Both the position numbers and the translations under genes were made by a program. DNA of 64,000 nucleotides from Notospermus geniculatus (taxonomy: Eukaryota; Nemertea; Pilidiophora; Heteronemertea; Lineidae): positions 495,240-559,239 of the forward strand of contig NMRB01000013.1 of assembly GCA_002633025.1 (NCBI GenBank), written 5' to 3'. Each line of letters begins with the position of its first letter. Position 1 is the first letter of the stretch. The notes beneath the pieces are model-generated. The model was not told the DNA's origin and did not search any database. It worked only from the letters and a program-made list of their open reading frames with translations. Below are positions 11,031 through 23,513 of this stretch, one piece after another.

Positions 11031-11199
11031 AGATCATTCAAATACGTAGATTCGAACAGTCTTGTCCAGCAGCGGTCCTGATGGGTGGAGTAAGCTCGTG
11101 AGCACTGTGATATATGGTGTACATCGATCGTGTGTGTATGTGTGAACGAGGTCACCAAATTCACACGACCTGGCCGTTATAGGACACAACAAATCAACT

Positions 11200-12250
11200 G
11201 AAGCACTTTTATATGGCAACAATGATTTCATCGCCCGATAATTGGACTCCTTCTCGATCAATCATTCACTCAAGGGCACTTGAAGTCAACAATTGACGTC
11301 AACTCTTCATTAAAGAAGTTAATCAACTACTAAGTATATAACAGTCTACATTCTTTAATCATCTGGAGGCGTTTTGCAAATGTAGCATAGCAAGTACAAT
11401 GTAAATACGATACATTGGATCATTCAGTGCAGACGTAGGTACCATTGAAAATTAGTTGACTAACGGTCCACATTCTTTACTGATCTATAAAAACTACAAT
11501 ACATGTACATTGGATTCATTCCGTGCAGACGTAGACGATCTGCCTCGGCGATTTGATAAAAAATGGAACATGTAATATAAAACTTCCTAAAAAAACATTT
11601 TAAACAGTACATGTACGATCATTCTCTCATGGAAATTCAATACGTTCACCTCCAAGCCAAATCAACATACAATTACATCAGGGTGACTCTTGCGTACATA
11701 ACGGTGAAATATCAAATTCGATATTTTCCTGTTAAAAAAACGCCACTCAAACCAACATTGTACAGAATGGTAGTTGGAGTGTCATGGATATAAAAGTTAC
11801 CCATTGGCGAGGGACTGAATAAACACGGTAGGTAATTCCTTTGCCTAAACGAATCTTACTGTTAAGTGATATATATAGGTAATTGGTATCTTCACAAGTT
11901 TTATCCTATTAAGAGCAACGACTTTACTCCATATTTAATATGATATACAAAGTACATTGTAGCTTGTTTTTTCTTCTTCATGTAGTTTCCATAGAACTTT
12001 AATCAATGAAACTGGTTCCAAAAGGGACTGAGATTTTCCATGTTTCGGAAGAGCAGATGAAGTATATCCTCTTGGGTGACCGTGGTGGAAACCAAACCAT
12101 CCTTTGTTCCCGTGCCTGAGAGGCCCTCGTCGATACCGGAGGCTAGTAATAGTAATATTATCGTCGTAACGAAATTATGGTTCTGACGATTATCACTGTT
12201 ACAGCAATTTGGCGGTCAAGATATACATCGAATATTTTGTGCTTCGCAGT
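11200..12250 (+). promoter_or_regulatory. Upstream region of receptor D
   Basis: It is diverged but related to the leader of A: ATAATTGGACTCCTT near 11237 matches 719, and ACGGTAGGTAATT near 11827 matches the predicted UTR donor of A. The promoter probably lies here. No TATA box could be fixed with confidence. Confidence 0.3.
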
Positions 12251-13982
12251 ATGGCAGAAACGATCTTTAATGAGACTTTCGGTCATCTCCAAAGTACCAG
12301 TGGTCAGGAGTATCCATTACTTGACCATGATTACTACTTACTTCAAGTCGCTCTCATGATTTTACTAAAATGGATGCCTGTATTTTATGCCCCACTTGGG
12401 ATACTTGGAAATATGACGTCTCTCCGTGTCACCACAATGAAAAACAACAGGAACATCAGTACATGTGTGTACATGAGTGCATTATCCGTGCTGGACACTG
12501 TCGGTCTGCTGCACGTGTTGTTCTACCGCATCGTTTACATCCATGGTTACGGTAAGGATATTCCAGATCGACACACTAACCTCAAGTAAGTGCAATTGTA
12601 ACATTGGTAACAAAGTTTAGCTTCTCTACAAGTGCCACCCTCGATAGGACAGCTATCGAACACAAATCAGGCAATCCACGAAAGCACTGCAACAGCGATC
12701 AGATACAATGCTTTCTTTGGACTGGGGACTCTGCTTCGCAAATAAGTTTGCTCCCCATTGCATCGTCAATGTGCCCCAGTTCGTAAAGCCCCACCCCATC
12801 CCCACGTCTTCGATTTATGGCAGGGACGGCTTGCGATACACCCCACCCCATCCCCACGTCTTTGACAAGTAACATCGAATCACCATGAAATTTTGTCTCC
12901 TCGCTTGACGCAACTTCGATAATCGAAGGGCGATCTGCTCATCAGAAGAGGAGGCCAATCAGAACCGGTGTTGTAAAATTTCCTCGTGGTACAAATAGTG
13001 GTAGCCGAAGACCCGATATAAAGTGCAATATGATTGGTCGACCGGTAAAGTTGGCATCGTCCAAGATACGCCGCGGACCGGTCTATTACTCGAAGGGTGA
13101 TGTGCGATGTAACGCAGTGGTGAGCAGATCGGCCTTCGATTATCGAAGATGCGCGCCGTGATTGATGTCGTTATTTCATCGATAACTGTAGGAGACAGTG
13201 AGTGATCATAAACTGATGAAGTAACCACATTTCTTTCAGTATGTATTTTTTCTTCTGATATCATGTCTAGGTACATACACTACATATGTTACACGTCAGG
13301 TATGTCGTCAGGCCTCTACCTGGCATACATGAGCATGGACAGAGCGTTTGCAATAACATCTCCTCTAAAGGCGAAGACAGTCTGCACAGCATCACGAGCA
13401 AAGAAAGCTGTCTCTGTTACATTCTTCTTTGCTGCTATCCTAAATTCCAATATATTCTTCACCTATGAGTTGAATGTAGACATGGTCACAAAACTGGAGA
13501 TGCTCAACCTTAATTTCCCAGAGTCACGCTTGGTGGAACAGTCCGTCGCGGCCTTCATGTTCTGCTTTGGAACAATCATACCATTTACCATCATCGTAAC
13601 GTGCAATACTATCATCATAGCAAAAGTGAGGAAGGCGTCAAGAAGCAGAAACAAGATGGCGACTGGTAGCCGAGACGGTGCAGACTCTGACAACAGCCAT
13701 CTGACTAGGATGCTCATTCTGGTGGCAGCCGCATACGTCATTCTCTCAATACCAATGCGGTTATTCGAATTGGTATTTACATCACCGGATCTAATAGCAA
13801 AGTACGACATGAATAATCCCTACTGGCGACTAAAGTACAACGTAGAATATTGGATAGTGACAGAACTGTGGAATTCGAATTTCGCCGTAAATTTTTACCT
13901 TTATTTTCTTGGTGGTGGAAAGAAGTATAGAAGAGATGCTTTGCATGTTTATTCGGCATGTCTCAGACTAAACAAAATTTAA
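12251..13982 (+). CDS. Receptor D: class A GPCR, intact, most diverged copy
   Basis: Exons 12251-12585 and 13271-13982 join in phase 2 into 348 aa. It has the same layout as A, including D-R-A after TM3 and N-F-A-V-N-F-Y-L-Y in TM7. It is the most diverged copy in TM1-TM3, for example L-L-K-W-M-P for M-L-R-W-T-P, V-L-D-T-V-G-L-L-H-V for V-F-D-T-L-A-L-L-H-I, and Y-I-H-Y-I-C-Y-T at the start of exon 2. The TM5-to-tail half is nearly the same as the other copies. D sits between the two copies of the A-B-C block and is not duplicated. The uneven divergence (5' half diverged, 3' half uniform) suggests gene conversion of exon 2 or stronger constraint on it. Confidence 0.9.
12914..13148. mobile_element. 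Fold-back MITE in intron of D
   Basis: CTTCGATAATCGAAGGGCGA and TCTGCTCA at the left pair with TGAGCAGATCGGCCTTCG and TTATCGAAG at the right. Each terminus is itself a small palindrome (CTTCGA/TCGAAG). No ORF is present. Confidence 0.65.
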
Positions 13983-14277
13983 GGCAGCCCGAATGACGAA
14001 ACTGAGGCACGACATGCATTTCTCATTTCACCGACTGTTGGATTATATTGGAAGTGTGAGGAAACCGGTGGGGAAAAATCTTCATACCAGACTCTATCTC
14101 TGAATTGACACGACCATGAGTTGTTTGCATTTCGTATCCAAATATAATTGTTAAACATCATAAATCCTATTAAGATTTTGTAATACTCCTTCACACGATC
14201 GAGAACGTTTTGCGTGAAGACGCCGGGGCACAAATGCACTGCAGGCATGGCAGGTGTAATGTGTGAGAATGCCCCCC

Positions 14278-14374
14278 GTATGACAATGCCCGCTTTATTG
14301 TCCGGCGGGCACTCAAATACAGAAAGNGTATGAGAATGCCCGCTTTATTGTGTGGCGGACACTCAAATACAGAA
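14278..14374 (+). repeat. 48-bp direct repeat joined by one N
   Basis: Two near-identical units beginning GTATGA.AATGCCCGC and ending CAAATACAGAAAG flank a single N at 14326. This pattern fits an assembler joining overlapping or allelic contig ends. Confidence 0.7.
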
Positions 14375-15720
14375 AGACATGTTGATCAGTGCCTCCCCCA
14401 TTGTCATGTCGCGGCTTATTCCGTCAGTCTTTTGTTGGGAGGCATTGGCAAACGGGGGGCAGTGAAAAACATTACACCGGGTCTAGAAGTTGTTGCCGAT
14501 AACTAACTAGTCAGTGGTTATTCACCACCATTGCTTTGTATGAGAGTGAAGCAGATGTAGCTCACCGGCGACAAATGGTGATTTATGTTGGCGGAGAGAG
14601 AAATCTCCACAAGTTCGAACCTGTACGGGTGTAAGGCGACAATCGGAAACAATCGCTAAAAACTGTTCCCAAAGATATTCGTCTCCACTTACCTCACTCT
14701 GAAACAGACCCGAGCCTGACGTTATGACGTCGTTCGGACTCTGATATATTTGGCTGACATGTTGATGACGTCATTGACGCAACAATGCCTTGCGCTGTGC
14801 CAGTGCTCGGGAACTCCGCATTTTTGCAATGCCCCGTGTATTATTACGAATCATTCGAACTACTTCACGTCCTTGGCAACAGACCAACCAAGCATCTTGC
14901 ACATCAGGAGCACGAGGAGGGAGCGATCAGCATCAGAAACTGTTGCAAACGTGAGCAAATCGCCATTAAATCTATTCCTTTGACTTTCCTCGGCACCCGT
15001 TTTGTTGGTCATGCCGGTGTCACAGTCGATGGATTAGGTTGTTTACACACCGTCTCCTTGGTTTTGCCGCACAACACGGTGAGCAACTACGCCCAGAAAA
15101 CGTAGTTCTCAAACTTGTTTTTTGGCCTCTTGTGTTTTAACACAGCTTATATTCCCAATATGTAACTCCCACAGTAATTCACCCTTAATTATCGGACCTC
15201 ATCATTACATAAAAGATATCTAATTGTACGTGTTTACATGAGGTTGGTGCATCCAAGATGTCAGCCAAATGTTCCAGAGATTTCATTCATAAAATCCAAG
15301 TCTCGAATGAAATCTCGCGGGACCAGATTGCACTTACCTCTACGGTCGTTGCTTTCCTCAGCATTTTGCGACGGAAACAACTGACCTCCTTTTCAACAAA
15401 GATGGCGGTCAAACAGTTCTCGCCATGTGACGTCAGAAGATTAAAACCATTTAAAGCACCACGGTATTGCCACTTTCTGTCGACAGCCGGCGCAACCGGT
15501 ACCCGTTCTCCAATACTGTAGTTAAGCCTTTCGCCCCAGTCTTGGAGAATGTATGATTACACTACAATGCACGTAGTAGCATGCGTAGTTTACCAAGTCG
15601 TCAATAGAGGTCTCCCTTAACGCGGGTAGGTGTAACGCAGGATTGGGAAGCAATACTGTGGTCCTTTAAGGGGGCGGTAGTGGAAACATACAGCGCCGTT
15701 TTAGTGCGGCGGTCGAAGGT
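14375..15720. other. Spacer between D and A'; no gene identified
   Basis: A short stretch near 14560-14610 resembles the spacer at 5400 (CACCGGCGACAAATGG). Reading frames at 14785-15105 and 15258-15521 are short, lack a recognisable domain and have no splice context I trust. Confidence 0.4.
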
Positions 15721-16131
15721 AGTTGCATATAATTCGCTGAGAATATCGAATTTAATAATTTAAAGTTTTTGAAGAAACGCCCAAATCAATACACAGAATG
15801 ACATCGAGTCGATATGGAGTGTCATGAGTATGAAAGTTACGAAACTTTGGTCAGTTTAGCTTGTCATCAATGAACGGTAGGTAATTTCTTTTGCCTAGTG
15901 AACGAATCTCAGGAAGTGATATGCAACTAATTTGTATATCTTAACAAGTTTCTAAAACACTCCACAGATGAAAGCGGTATATGTGTAAATTACAATGTAG
16001 CTTGGTTTTTCCCTCTTTCCCCATGCAGGTTCCACAGAATTCTGATGAAATCTGTCGTAAGATAGTAGAAAAAGCATCCTCTGGAGAGACTGTAGTGGAA
16101 ACAGAACCGTAATTTGTTCTCATGCAACAAT

Positions 16132-17771
16132 ATGGCTGAAACAAGAGTCAATGTGACTTTCGGTCATCTCCAAAGTTCCAGTGGTCAGGAGTATCCATTT
16201 CTTGGCCATGATTTCCATTTACTTCGACTTGCTCTCATCTATATGCTGAGATGGACGCCTGCTTTTTATGCCCCACTTGGGATACTTGGAAATGTGACGT
16301 CCTTCCTTGTCACCACAATGAAAAACAACAGGAACATCAGTACATGTGTGTACATGAGTGCATTATCCGTGTTTGACACGCTCGCTCTTTTGCATATTTT
16401 GTTCTATCGCATCATTTACATCCATGGTCACGGCAAGGATATTCCAGATCGAAGCCTTAACCTCAGGTAAGTGCATTTAATAAACGCTGATAACATAGTG
16501 CAATTTCTCGACAAGCAGCATCCTAGGAAATGCAGCTGCAGTTGTCGAACACCAATCAGCACACAATCCACAGATCAGCTATGCTTCAGGTAATTATTAC
16601 ATAAGGTGTCACAAAAAGCACAACCATAAATTTGTATCCGGCGGGTATCTCTGCCATTTTTCACACCATACGTTATACAAATAATTCAAATTTGGTTGTG
16701 CAACTGCCAAAACCCCAGTGTGAGCTAAATCGTGAAACCCCCTCCCGTCACACTCAATAGGACAATTCCACTATCTCGGACGTGACATTTTTTCACTTAT
16801 TCGGTGCTGTTTCTGCAAATTTTGGAACCACAGAAAGATATAATACCCCGCATCATGTCAGGCTCTTGTCCTTCTATGCTCCTGCTATGAATTAAGTTGC
16901 GATTCGTAATTAGTGCACTGTTTGCTAATGAGTTGCGTCACGGACCTGACATCAGCCCGCACTGAACAAGTAAAAAAATATCCCGAATTTTACCGTGGAC
17001 TTTCCCAATATCCTCAAATCACTTCACTCAATACATTTTTTTCCTACTTTCACGTACAGGTACATGCACTATGTATGTCTAACATCAGGTATGTCGTCAG
17101 GCCTCTATCTGGCATTCATGAGCATGGATAGGGCGTTTGCAATAATGTCTCCTCTAAAGGCGAAGACAGTGTGCACAGCATCACGAGCCAAGAAAGCTGT
17201 CATTGTTACATTCTTCTTTGCTGCTACCCTGAACGTTCACATCTTTTTCACCTATGAGTTAAATGTAGACATAGTCACAAAACTGGAGATGCTTAACCTT
17301 AATTTCCCAGAGTCACGCTTGGTGGAACAGTTGGTCGGGGCCTTCATGTTCTGCTTTGGAACGATCATACCGTTTACTATCATCGTGACGTGCAATACTA
17401 TCATCATAGCAAAAGTCAGGATGGCGTCAAGAAGCAGAAACAAGATGGCGACTGGTAGCCGAGACGGTGCAGACTCGGACAACAGCCATCTGACTAGGAT
17501 GCTGATTCTTGTGGCAGCCGCATACGTCATTCTCTCAATACCAATGCGGTTATTCGAATTGGTATTTACATCACCGGATCTAATAGCAAAGTACGACTTG
17601 AGTAAGCCCTACTGGCGATTGAAGTACAATGTGGAATATTGGATAGTGACAGAAATGTGGAATATGAATTTCGCCGTAAATTTTTACCTTTATTTTCTTG
17701 GTGGAGGAAAGAAGTATAGAAGAGATGCTTTGCATGTTTATTCGGCTTGTCTCAGACTAAACAAAATTTAA
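16132..17771 (+). CDS. Receptor A': class A GPCR, intact
   Basis: Exons 16132-16466 and 17060-17771 (tacag|GTAC) give 348 aa, essentially the protein of A with F for L at residue 23. All family marks are kept: N54, D82, D135-R136, P216, P273 and the TM7 N-F-Y-L-Y. The intron is about 590 nt, against 1303 nt in A, because the SINE and two MITEs of A are missing. A' therefore probably shows the ancestral gene layout. Regulation should be close to A, since the 5' leader matches from 1183. Confidence 0.9.
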
Positions 17772-17962
17772 AGCAGCCCGAATGACGACCTGAGGCACGA
17801 CATGCATTTCTCATTTCATCGACTGCTGGATTTTGAAAGTTTAATCTCTGAGTTGACATGACGAGGTGATACCATTTCCTATCCAAATACTCCTTCACAC
17901 AATCGAGAACGCTTTGTGTGAAGACGGAGGCATGGAAGGACCTAGAAGTTGCTGCCGATAAC

Positions 17963-18288
17963 CATCTGGTGCTCACCAGTCTATCTGGCCTGACGGCCAT
18001 CTAGCCTGGTTCGAATCCATCACATTTCCCGTTTCTGAGGGGGTGAGAGCCTCAGCCAATCATCGGGGCGCGAAGGAAAATCGACGTGCCAATCAAAATC
18101 CATGTTACAAATGCGAGCGTGAAGAGCAAAGAAAGTGTCCAACGGTGATTTGTTTCGCGAGTTCTGATTGGCTCGGAGGAGGGGTCAAGTAGGGGTCAGG
18201 TTCATTAATAATTTATGCATTAACGGAAAAGATGACAGGATTCGGACAAGGCTAAAGACGGAGTCGATAGCCTTGTTTGGACAAGATG
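17963..18288. mobile_element. Non-autonomous transposon with 8-bp target duplication (hAT-like), copy 1
   Basis: CCGATAAC is duplicated at 17955-17962 and 18289-18296. The ends are imperfect inverted repeats of about 23 bp starting CATCTGGTGCTC and, on the other strand, CATCTTGTCCAA. The spacer after A (near 4300) keeps the empty site. Eight-bp duplications are typical of hAT transposases, though P-type elements also make them. The inside has GGTTCGAATCC, a chance or tRNA-derived B-box match. Confidence 0.75.
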
Positions 18289-18296
18289 CCGATAAC

Positions 18297-20302
18297 TTGC
18301 CCATAAATCAACTATACTTCATTCCACATTCGAGTGGCGCGAGGTTTTCAGCCGATATCTCCGCAACGGCTGGGCGAAAATTGACACACCATACATCAAT
18401 TGACTTGTCTTTCTTGTCGGTATCATTCTGTTATCTTCATTTTTTCGCGTAAGGCCGACATAACGGATTCCTTTCTCAAAACCCATTTCTTTTCGCCTTG
18501 GTGTTCAGTGCAATTTAGACGTGCGCGATACATTGTGTCATTTCAAAATGGCCGCCATTTTGGCCGTGAACAGGAACTGTGATTGGTGAAAGAACTTTTT
18601 TCTGTCACTTTTTTTTCTGGGAAAATGACAAGGATGATGGCTGTAGCGGCAAGAAAGATGAATCGATTGACGTAGGCCTATGTTTCGACAAATTTGACCC
18701 AGCCGTTGCGGAGCTACATGTATCGTTCATAAACAAACCTCGCGCCACTCGAAAGTGGAATGGAGATACCCGAGGCTGCCATCACCGTGGAGAATCAGTA
18801 GCAACCTCGCCGATTTTTCCCCCAGGCAGCTGCACTCGCCGGTCGGCATTTTACTCCTCACCGATTCAAAATGGCGGACGTGGAGAAGATGNGGGGGGGG
18901 GGGGTCATTGCTGCTTTTTTGGCTATGGCCCTTCATTATCTCACCTTCAGAATGTGCGCCATTAAACCGGAACCAGCCTTGGCCAACTTCCTGTTCATCT
19001 ATAAATAGTTGGCCAGGCCTGATCACTGTATTCTTGCGCACAGTGCATTCAATTTGCTCATCTAATCTTCAGAACTATCTCTTCACAAAATAACTAAGAC
19101 ATTAAAGAAATTCAAAATCGCGACAGGATAGGCCCATATATATTGATGGAAATAAATCGAGTTTGAAGTACTACATGTATACATGTATTTTGTACCCCGC
19201 CCCACTGGTGAGTGAGCCCTAAAGCACATGAAGCTCACCGGCGACAAATGGTGATTTATGATGCCGGAGACAGAAATCACTGTCAGTGGTGATTCGTACA
19301 CTCACATGACGGGTCGTATTCTAATGTTTACTCTTCCGGTAGCAGAAGCTCTTTTTCGCGGGATGTCCAAAAAGTCTTCACTCTAACAAGTGAAGTGTTC
19401 AGAACGCAAAAATTTCTTTTATCCTTTTACACAAGGTTATTGAATGGAAAATTATGGCTACTGTTGTACCGGGCTGTTGTAATGCAATCTTTCTTCATTT
19501 TTATATTCATAAATTGAATATGTTATCTTCACAGTTTGGGGGTATGTAAGCCCCTTTTTAAAGGGTTTAAAGTCAAATGTGTTTTGAAACCTGGGACAAA
19601 ACTGGTGTTTTGGACCAGAACGCAAAAAAGGAAACTTTTTAGAGTGTTGTTCCTCGCTTCGAAGATGAAGGCATTAATCGTACATGTACGCCTGTCAGAA
19701 ACATGGCCCTGACTGCGCCCTTTTTCGATGACACCTAATCTATTCAACGCTTACACCACACGATTATGTCACTTAAGCAAAAAGACACATGCATGCGGGT
19801 GTGATGCCTGCGTTGCGGTAATCCGGTGCGGTTATGCGGTACCGTTGCGACAAGTATGACACAAACACGCGGTTCACTGCCGTGTACACTATCAACATTT
19901 CAGGACACATGTCGGGACACATGTGTCGGACACACCGTGTTGCTTAAAATGTTGACAGTGTGTACAGGGCAAAAATATTTTAGCAACAATGTGTCGCAAC
20001 ATGTGTCCCGACATGTGTCTAGTGTATACAGGGGCAAAATTTCTGTTTCCATCTGTGTCGGACACATGTGACCCGACATGTGTCCCCACATGCGGTTTCC
20101 CCACAATGACGTCAGAAAACAATGGAGATCACCTGCTGCACCGCTGCGTTTCATCGGACAGAAAGTCCCGAGTACTTTCGGTCCGGTGGAACGCAGTGGT
20201 AAAGTATAGCAAGCACCGCAGCAGCATGTACATGTACGTCGCATATGTATTCCCTTTTCGACTTAACTCACGTTGACTCCAATAAATCGAGATAAAATAA
20301 CT
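18297..20302. other. Spacer after A' (copy of 4300-6470); no gene
   Basis: This repeats the spacer after A. A single N at 18892 begins a poly-G run and probably marks an unresolved homopolymer. No coding sequence is supported. Confidence 0.5.
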
Positions 20303-20383
20303 CACCCTCAGCGAAGTGGGTTGAAAAGTTTATTTTACTATAAAGCAAGCTTCATTCAACAGTGCATATGTAAGTACTGACGT

Positions 20384-20663
20384 GCTACCATAAAGGAATC
20401 AACCATAAAGATTTAACTCCGAACGATGAACTAACTGAGGGATACACTTCATTTCTTGCCACCAGATGTCTCTCTTATCTTCAGAAATGGAATTCAAGGC
20501 ATCAAGTTGACAGATTCATGTACGCCATCACCACAAAAAAGGTTGAAGCTCGTGCCGATTGCGCAGGCAGTGAGAGACATCTGGTGGCAAGACATGAAGT
20601 GTATCCCTCAGTTAGTTCATCGTTCGCAATTAAATCTTTATGGTTGATTCCTTTATGGTGGTA
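20384..20663. mobile_element. Fold-back element upstream of B'
   Basis: The arms are about 90-100 bp. CTACCATAAAGGAATCAACC and the run through GAACTAACTGAGGGATACAC at the left are matched in reverse at 20570-20663, leaving a loop of about 95 bp. The element is absent from the spacer before B. Confidence 0.7.
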
Positions 20664-20756
20664 CCTAGCAAAATTTTCAGTTGTGGTGGTAGACTGGAAG
20701 AGTAAACATAAGAATACGGCGTTCTTGTAAGTGTACGACCCCATGTCACAAAACAA

Positions 20757-20875
20757 GGGCCCGTATTCTAGAAGCCTCCTTAACTCTAAGGTCCACTTTT
20801 AGCTTTTGTATTCTGCCATGCAAACAATAGCTAAATGTTGACCTTAGAGTTAAGGAAGCTTCTAGAATACGGCCC
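20757..20875. mobile_element. Fold-back MITE, GGGCCGTATTCTAGAAGC ends
   Basis: The arms share GTATTCTAGAAGC and TAACTCTAAGGT. AAG lies on both sides. It is related at the termini to 10199-10310. Confidence 0.7.
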
Positions 20876-21023
20876 AAGGGGTTCATCTGTACATGTATAT
20901 AGATCTAAGGTCGATGTGTAAGGGTGGTAAGGCACCCTGTTTGTCACTATGTGTAGAGGCATAGTCGTCCCGATGTAGGCTATGTACTTGTAAACAGCAG
21001 GAGAGTACAGATCTGGTTACAGT

Positions 21024-21359
21024 CATCTGGTTCTCACCAGTCTATCTGTCCTGACGGTCATCTAGCCTGGTTCGAATCCACCACATTTCCCGTTTCTGAG
21101 GTGGTGACAGCCTCAGCCAATCATCGGGGCGCGAAGGAAAATCGACGCGCCAATCAAAATCCGTGTTACAAATTCGAGCGTGAAGAGCAAAGAAAGTGTC
21201 CAACGGTGATTTGTTTCGCAAGTTCTGATTGCTCGGAGGCGGGGTCAAGTAGGGGTTAGGTTCATTAATAATTTATGCATTAACGGAAAAGATGACACGA
21301 TTCGGACAAGGCTAAAGACGGAGTTCATACGGAGTCGATAGCCTTGTTTGGACAAGATG
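21024..21359. mobile_element. Non-autonomous transposon with 8-bp target duplication (hAT-like), copy 2
   Basis: This is the same element as at 17963-18288, flanked by GTTACAGT at 21016-21023 and 21360-21367. It carries a small internal duplication (GAG.TCATACG-GAGTCGATA). Independent target duplications at the two copies fix the element ends. Confidence 0.8.
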
Positions 21360-22828
21360 GTTACAGTCGGCCTTGTCGCTCGTCATTTACGTCACCCGTC
21401 GAGATGTGACACCCCATTTACTCTGCGTGTGCTGTAAGGACAGGATAGAAAGTTCGGGTGTAAGGCGCAACAATCGGAAACAATCGCTGAAAACTGTTCC
21501 AAAAAGATATTCGTCTCCACTTCCCTCTCCGTGTCGTCACTTCGCTCAGTGTTCTGCCACGGAAATAATAGACCTTTTCAACAAAGATGACGTCAGAAGC
21601 TTAATGATCTACAGGTGTTTTGCTTTGGCAAAGGTAAGCATGTAAGAAGTAGGTACATGTTAATTTTATACATTTGTATATTCCAAGCAGCTACATGTGT
21701 ACATCCAAACTGGTGTTGAAAAATACGATCTGCTTCGTCTGTCACAATACATTTTCGCCGAATTTATTGATCGAAAGATTTGAATCCAACTTCGTCAAGA
21801 AAAAGAAAAAGAAATGTTCACTGAGTCATGGAAATTCTATATGCACTCTCCGCAAGACAAAGTTACATGTATGTCGGGTTGACTCTTGCATACAATTCGC
21901 TGAGAATATCAAATTTAATACTTTAAAGTTTTTGAAGAAAGCCCAAATCAGCATTACACAGAATGACATCCAATCGATACGGCGTGTCATGTGTATTGAA
22001 GCATGGAGGTATATTTGATAATAGTAATTATAATACTTCCATGATTGATGTTACCGAAGCTTTGGATTAGCTTGTCAAGAGAATGAACGGTACGTGTAGG
22101 TAATTTCTTTGCCTGAACAAATCTCACGAAGTGATATACAACTAATTTGTGTATCTTTACAACTTTCCAAAACACTCCACAGATGAAAGAGACATAAAAT
22201 TAGCTTGGTTTTTCCCTCTTTCCCCATGCAGGTTCCACAGAATTCTGATGAAATCGGTCCTAAGGGGCAGAAGATAGTGGGAAAAGCATCCTCTGGAGAG
22301 ACTAAGAACCGTAATTTGTTCTCATGCAGCACTATGGCTGAAACTATAGTCAACGTGAAACTTTCGGTCATCTCCAAAGTTCCAGTGGTCAGGAGTCCTT
22401 TCTTGGCCATGATTTCCATTTACTTCGACTTGCTCTCATCTATATGCTGAGATGGACGCCTGCTTTTTATGCCCCACTTGGGATACATGTACTTGGAAAT
22501 GTGACGTCTTTCCTTGTCACCACAATGAAAAACAACAGGAACATCAGTACATGTGTATACATGAGTACATTATCCGTGTTTGACACGCTCGCTCTTTTGC
22601 ATATTTTGTTCTATCGCATCATTTACATCCATGGTCACGGCAAGGATATTCCAGATCGAAGCCTTAACCTCAGGTAAGTGCATTTAATAAACGCTGATAA
22701 CATAGTTCAATTTCTCGACAAGGAGCATCCTAGGACATAGCTGCAACCGTCGAACACCAATCAGCACCAAATCTACGGAATAACTGACAGATCAGCTACA
22801 TGAATGCTTCGGGTGATTATTAAGCGAG

Positions 22829-23073
22829 GAATCCACCATTGATTTTCAAGCTGATTTTGCGTTGCGACTTGCTTTGCAACTGGGTTGCATTGCAACTGGG
22901 CCCTCGATCGCTGTGGTGGACTCGCTAGACGTGATTTCCACCAATGGCGAATATGTGATCAACATCAGTCGGCAAGCGGTGGGCGACCGGTATCAGTTCC
23001 TTGCGATCGTATTCAATCGCAAGTAGCAGGTTGCAAAGCAGGTCGCAACGCAGAAAATCAGTCATTGGATTCC
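22829..23073. mobile_element. Fold-back MITE in intron of B'
   Basis: GGAATCCA, CTGATTTTGCGTTGCGAC and TTGCTTTGCAAC at the left pair with the complement at 23030-23073. Receptor B keeps only the right part (about 8262-8445); its left end is replaced by other sequence. Confidence 0.6.
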
Positions 23074-23317
23074 TAGCTTTACACAAGTCAAAAAGGCAGA
23101 ACCATTATTACATGTATCCGAGTATTCGACATTACACTGTAATTTTTCATAGTACGTTAGGCTATAACTCAAATTTGCTTGCAACTGTCAAAACCCCATG
23201 CAGTGCGAGCTAAAACAGTGAAACACCCTCCCCGTCACACTCGACTATCTTCAAATTACTTCACTCATACCTTTATTCCTACTCCACGTACAGGTACATG
23301 CACTATGTATGTCTAAC

Positions 23318-23384
23318 TGGAGGCGTGGGTTCGAATCCCGGTACTGTCGATAGGCATACTGACAACATAGCAGACCTATGATGA
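23318..23384 (+). mobile_element. Insert 1 in B' exon 2: tRNA-Leu-like fragment with 10-bp target duplication
   Basis: TATGTCTAAC is repeated at 23308-23317 and 23385-23394. The insert starts with TGGAGGCGTGGGTTCGAATC, which matches the variable arm and T arm of eukaryotic tRNA-Leu. The sequence after the T loop does not make a normal acceptor stem. It looks like a retroposed tRNA or tRNA-SINE fragment. Confidence 0.6.
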
Positions 23385-23411
23385 TATGTCTAACTATGTA
23401 TGTCTAACGTC

Positions 23412-23513
23412 TTTTCTAGAGTTTCAGATTGTAAAGTTCCACTTGAAAAAGACCCCGGTTGGGATCGAAAATTCGTGAATTCTGGAGATTGACTTCTTGC
23501 TTATTATTATTAC
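23412..23513 (+). mobile_element. Insert 2 in B' exon 2: retroposon tail with 16-bp target duplication
   Basis: ATGTATGTCTAACGTC is repeated at 23396-23411 and 23514-23529. The insert contains the hairpin GACCCCGGTTGGGATC and ends in a TTATTATTATTAC tail. It is a single unit of the sequence found in inverted pairs at 55915-56051 and 63184-63439, and singly near 51405. Confidence 0.7.

Noticed and set aside
14785-15105. 106-codon frame between D and A'
   Set aside because: No domain, no splice context and no second copy to test it.
23318-23350. Functional tRNA-Leu
   Set aside because: Only the variable arm and T arm are present, inside an insertion.
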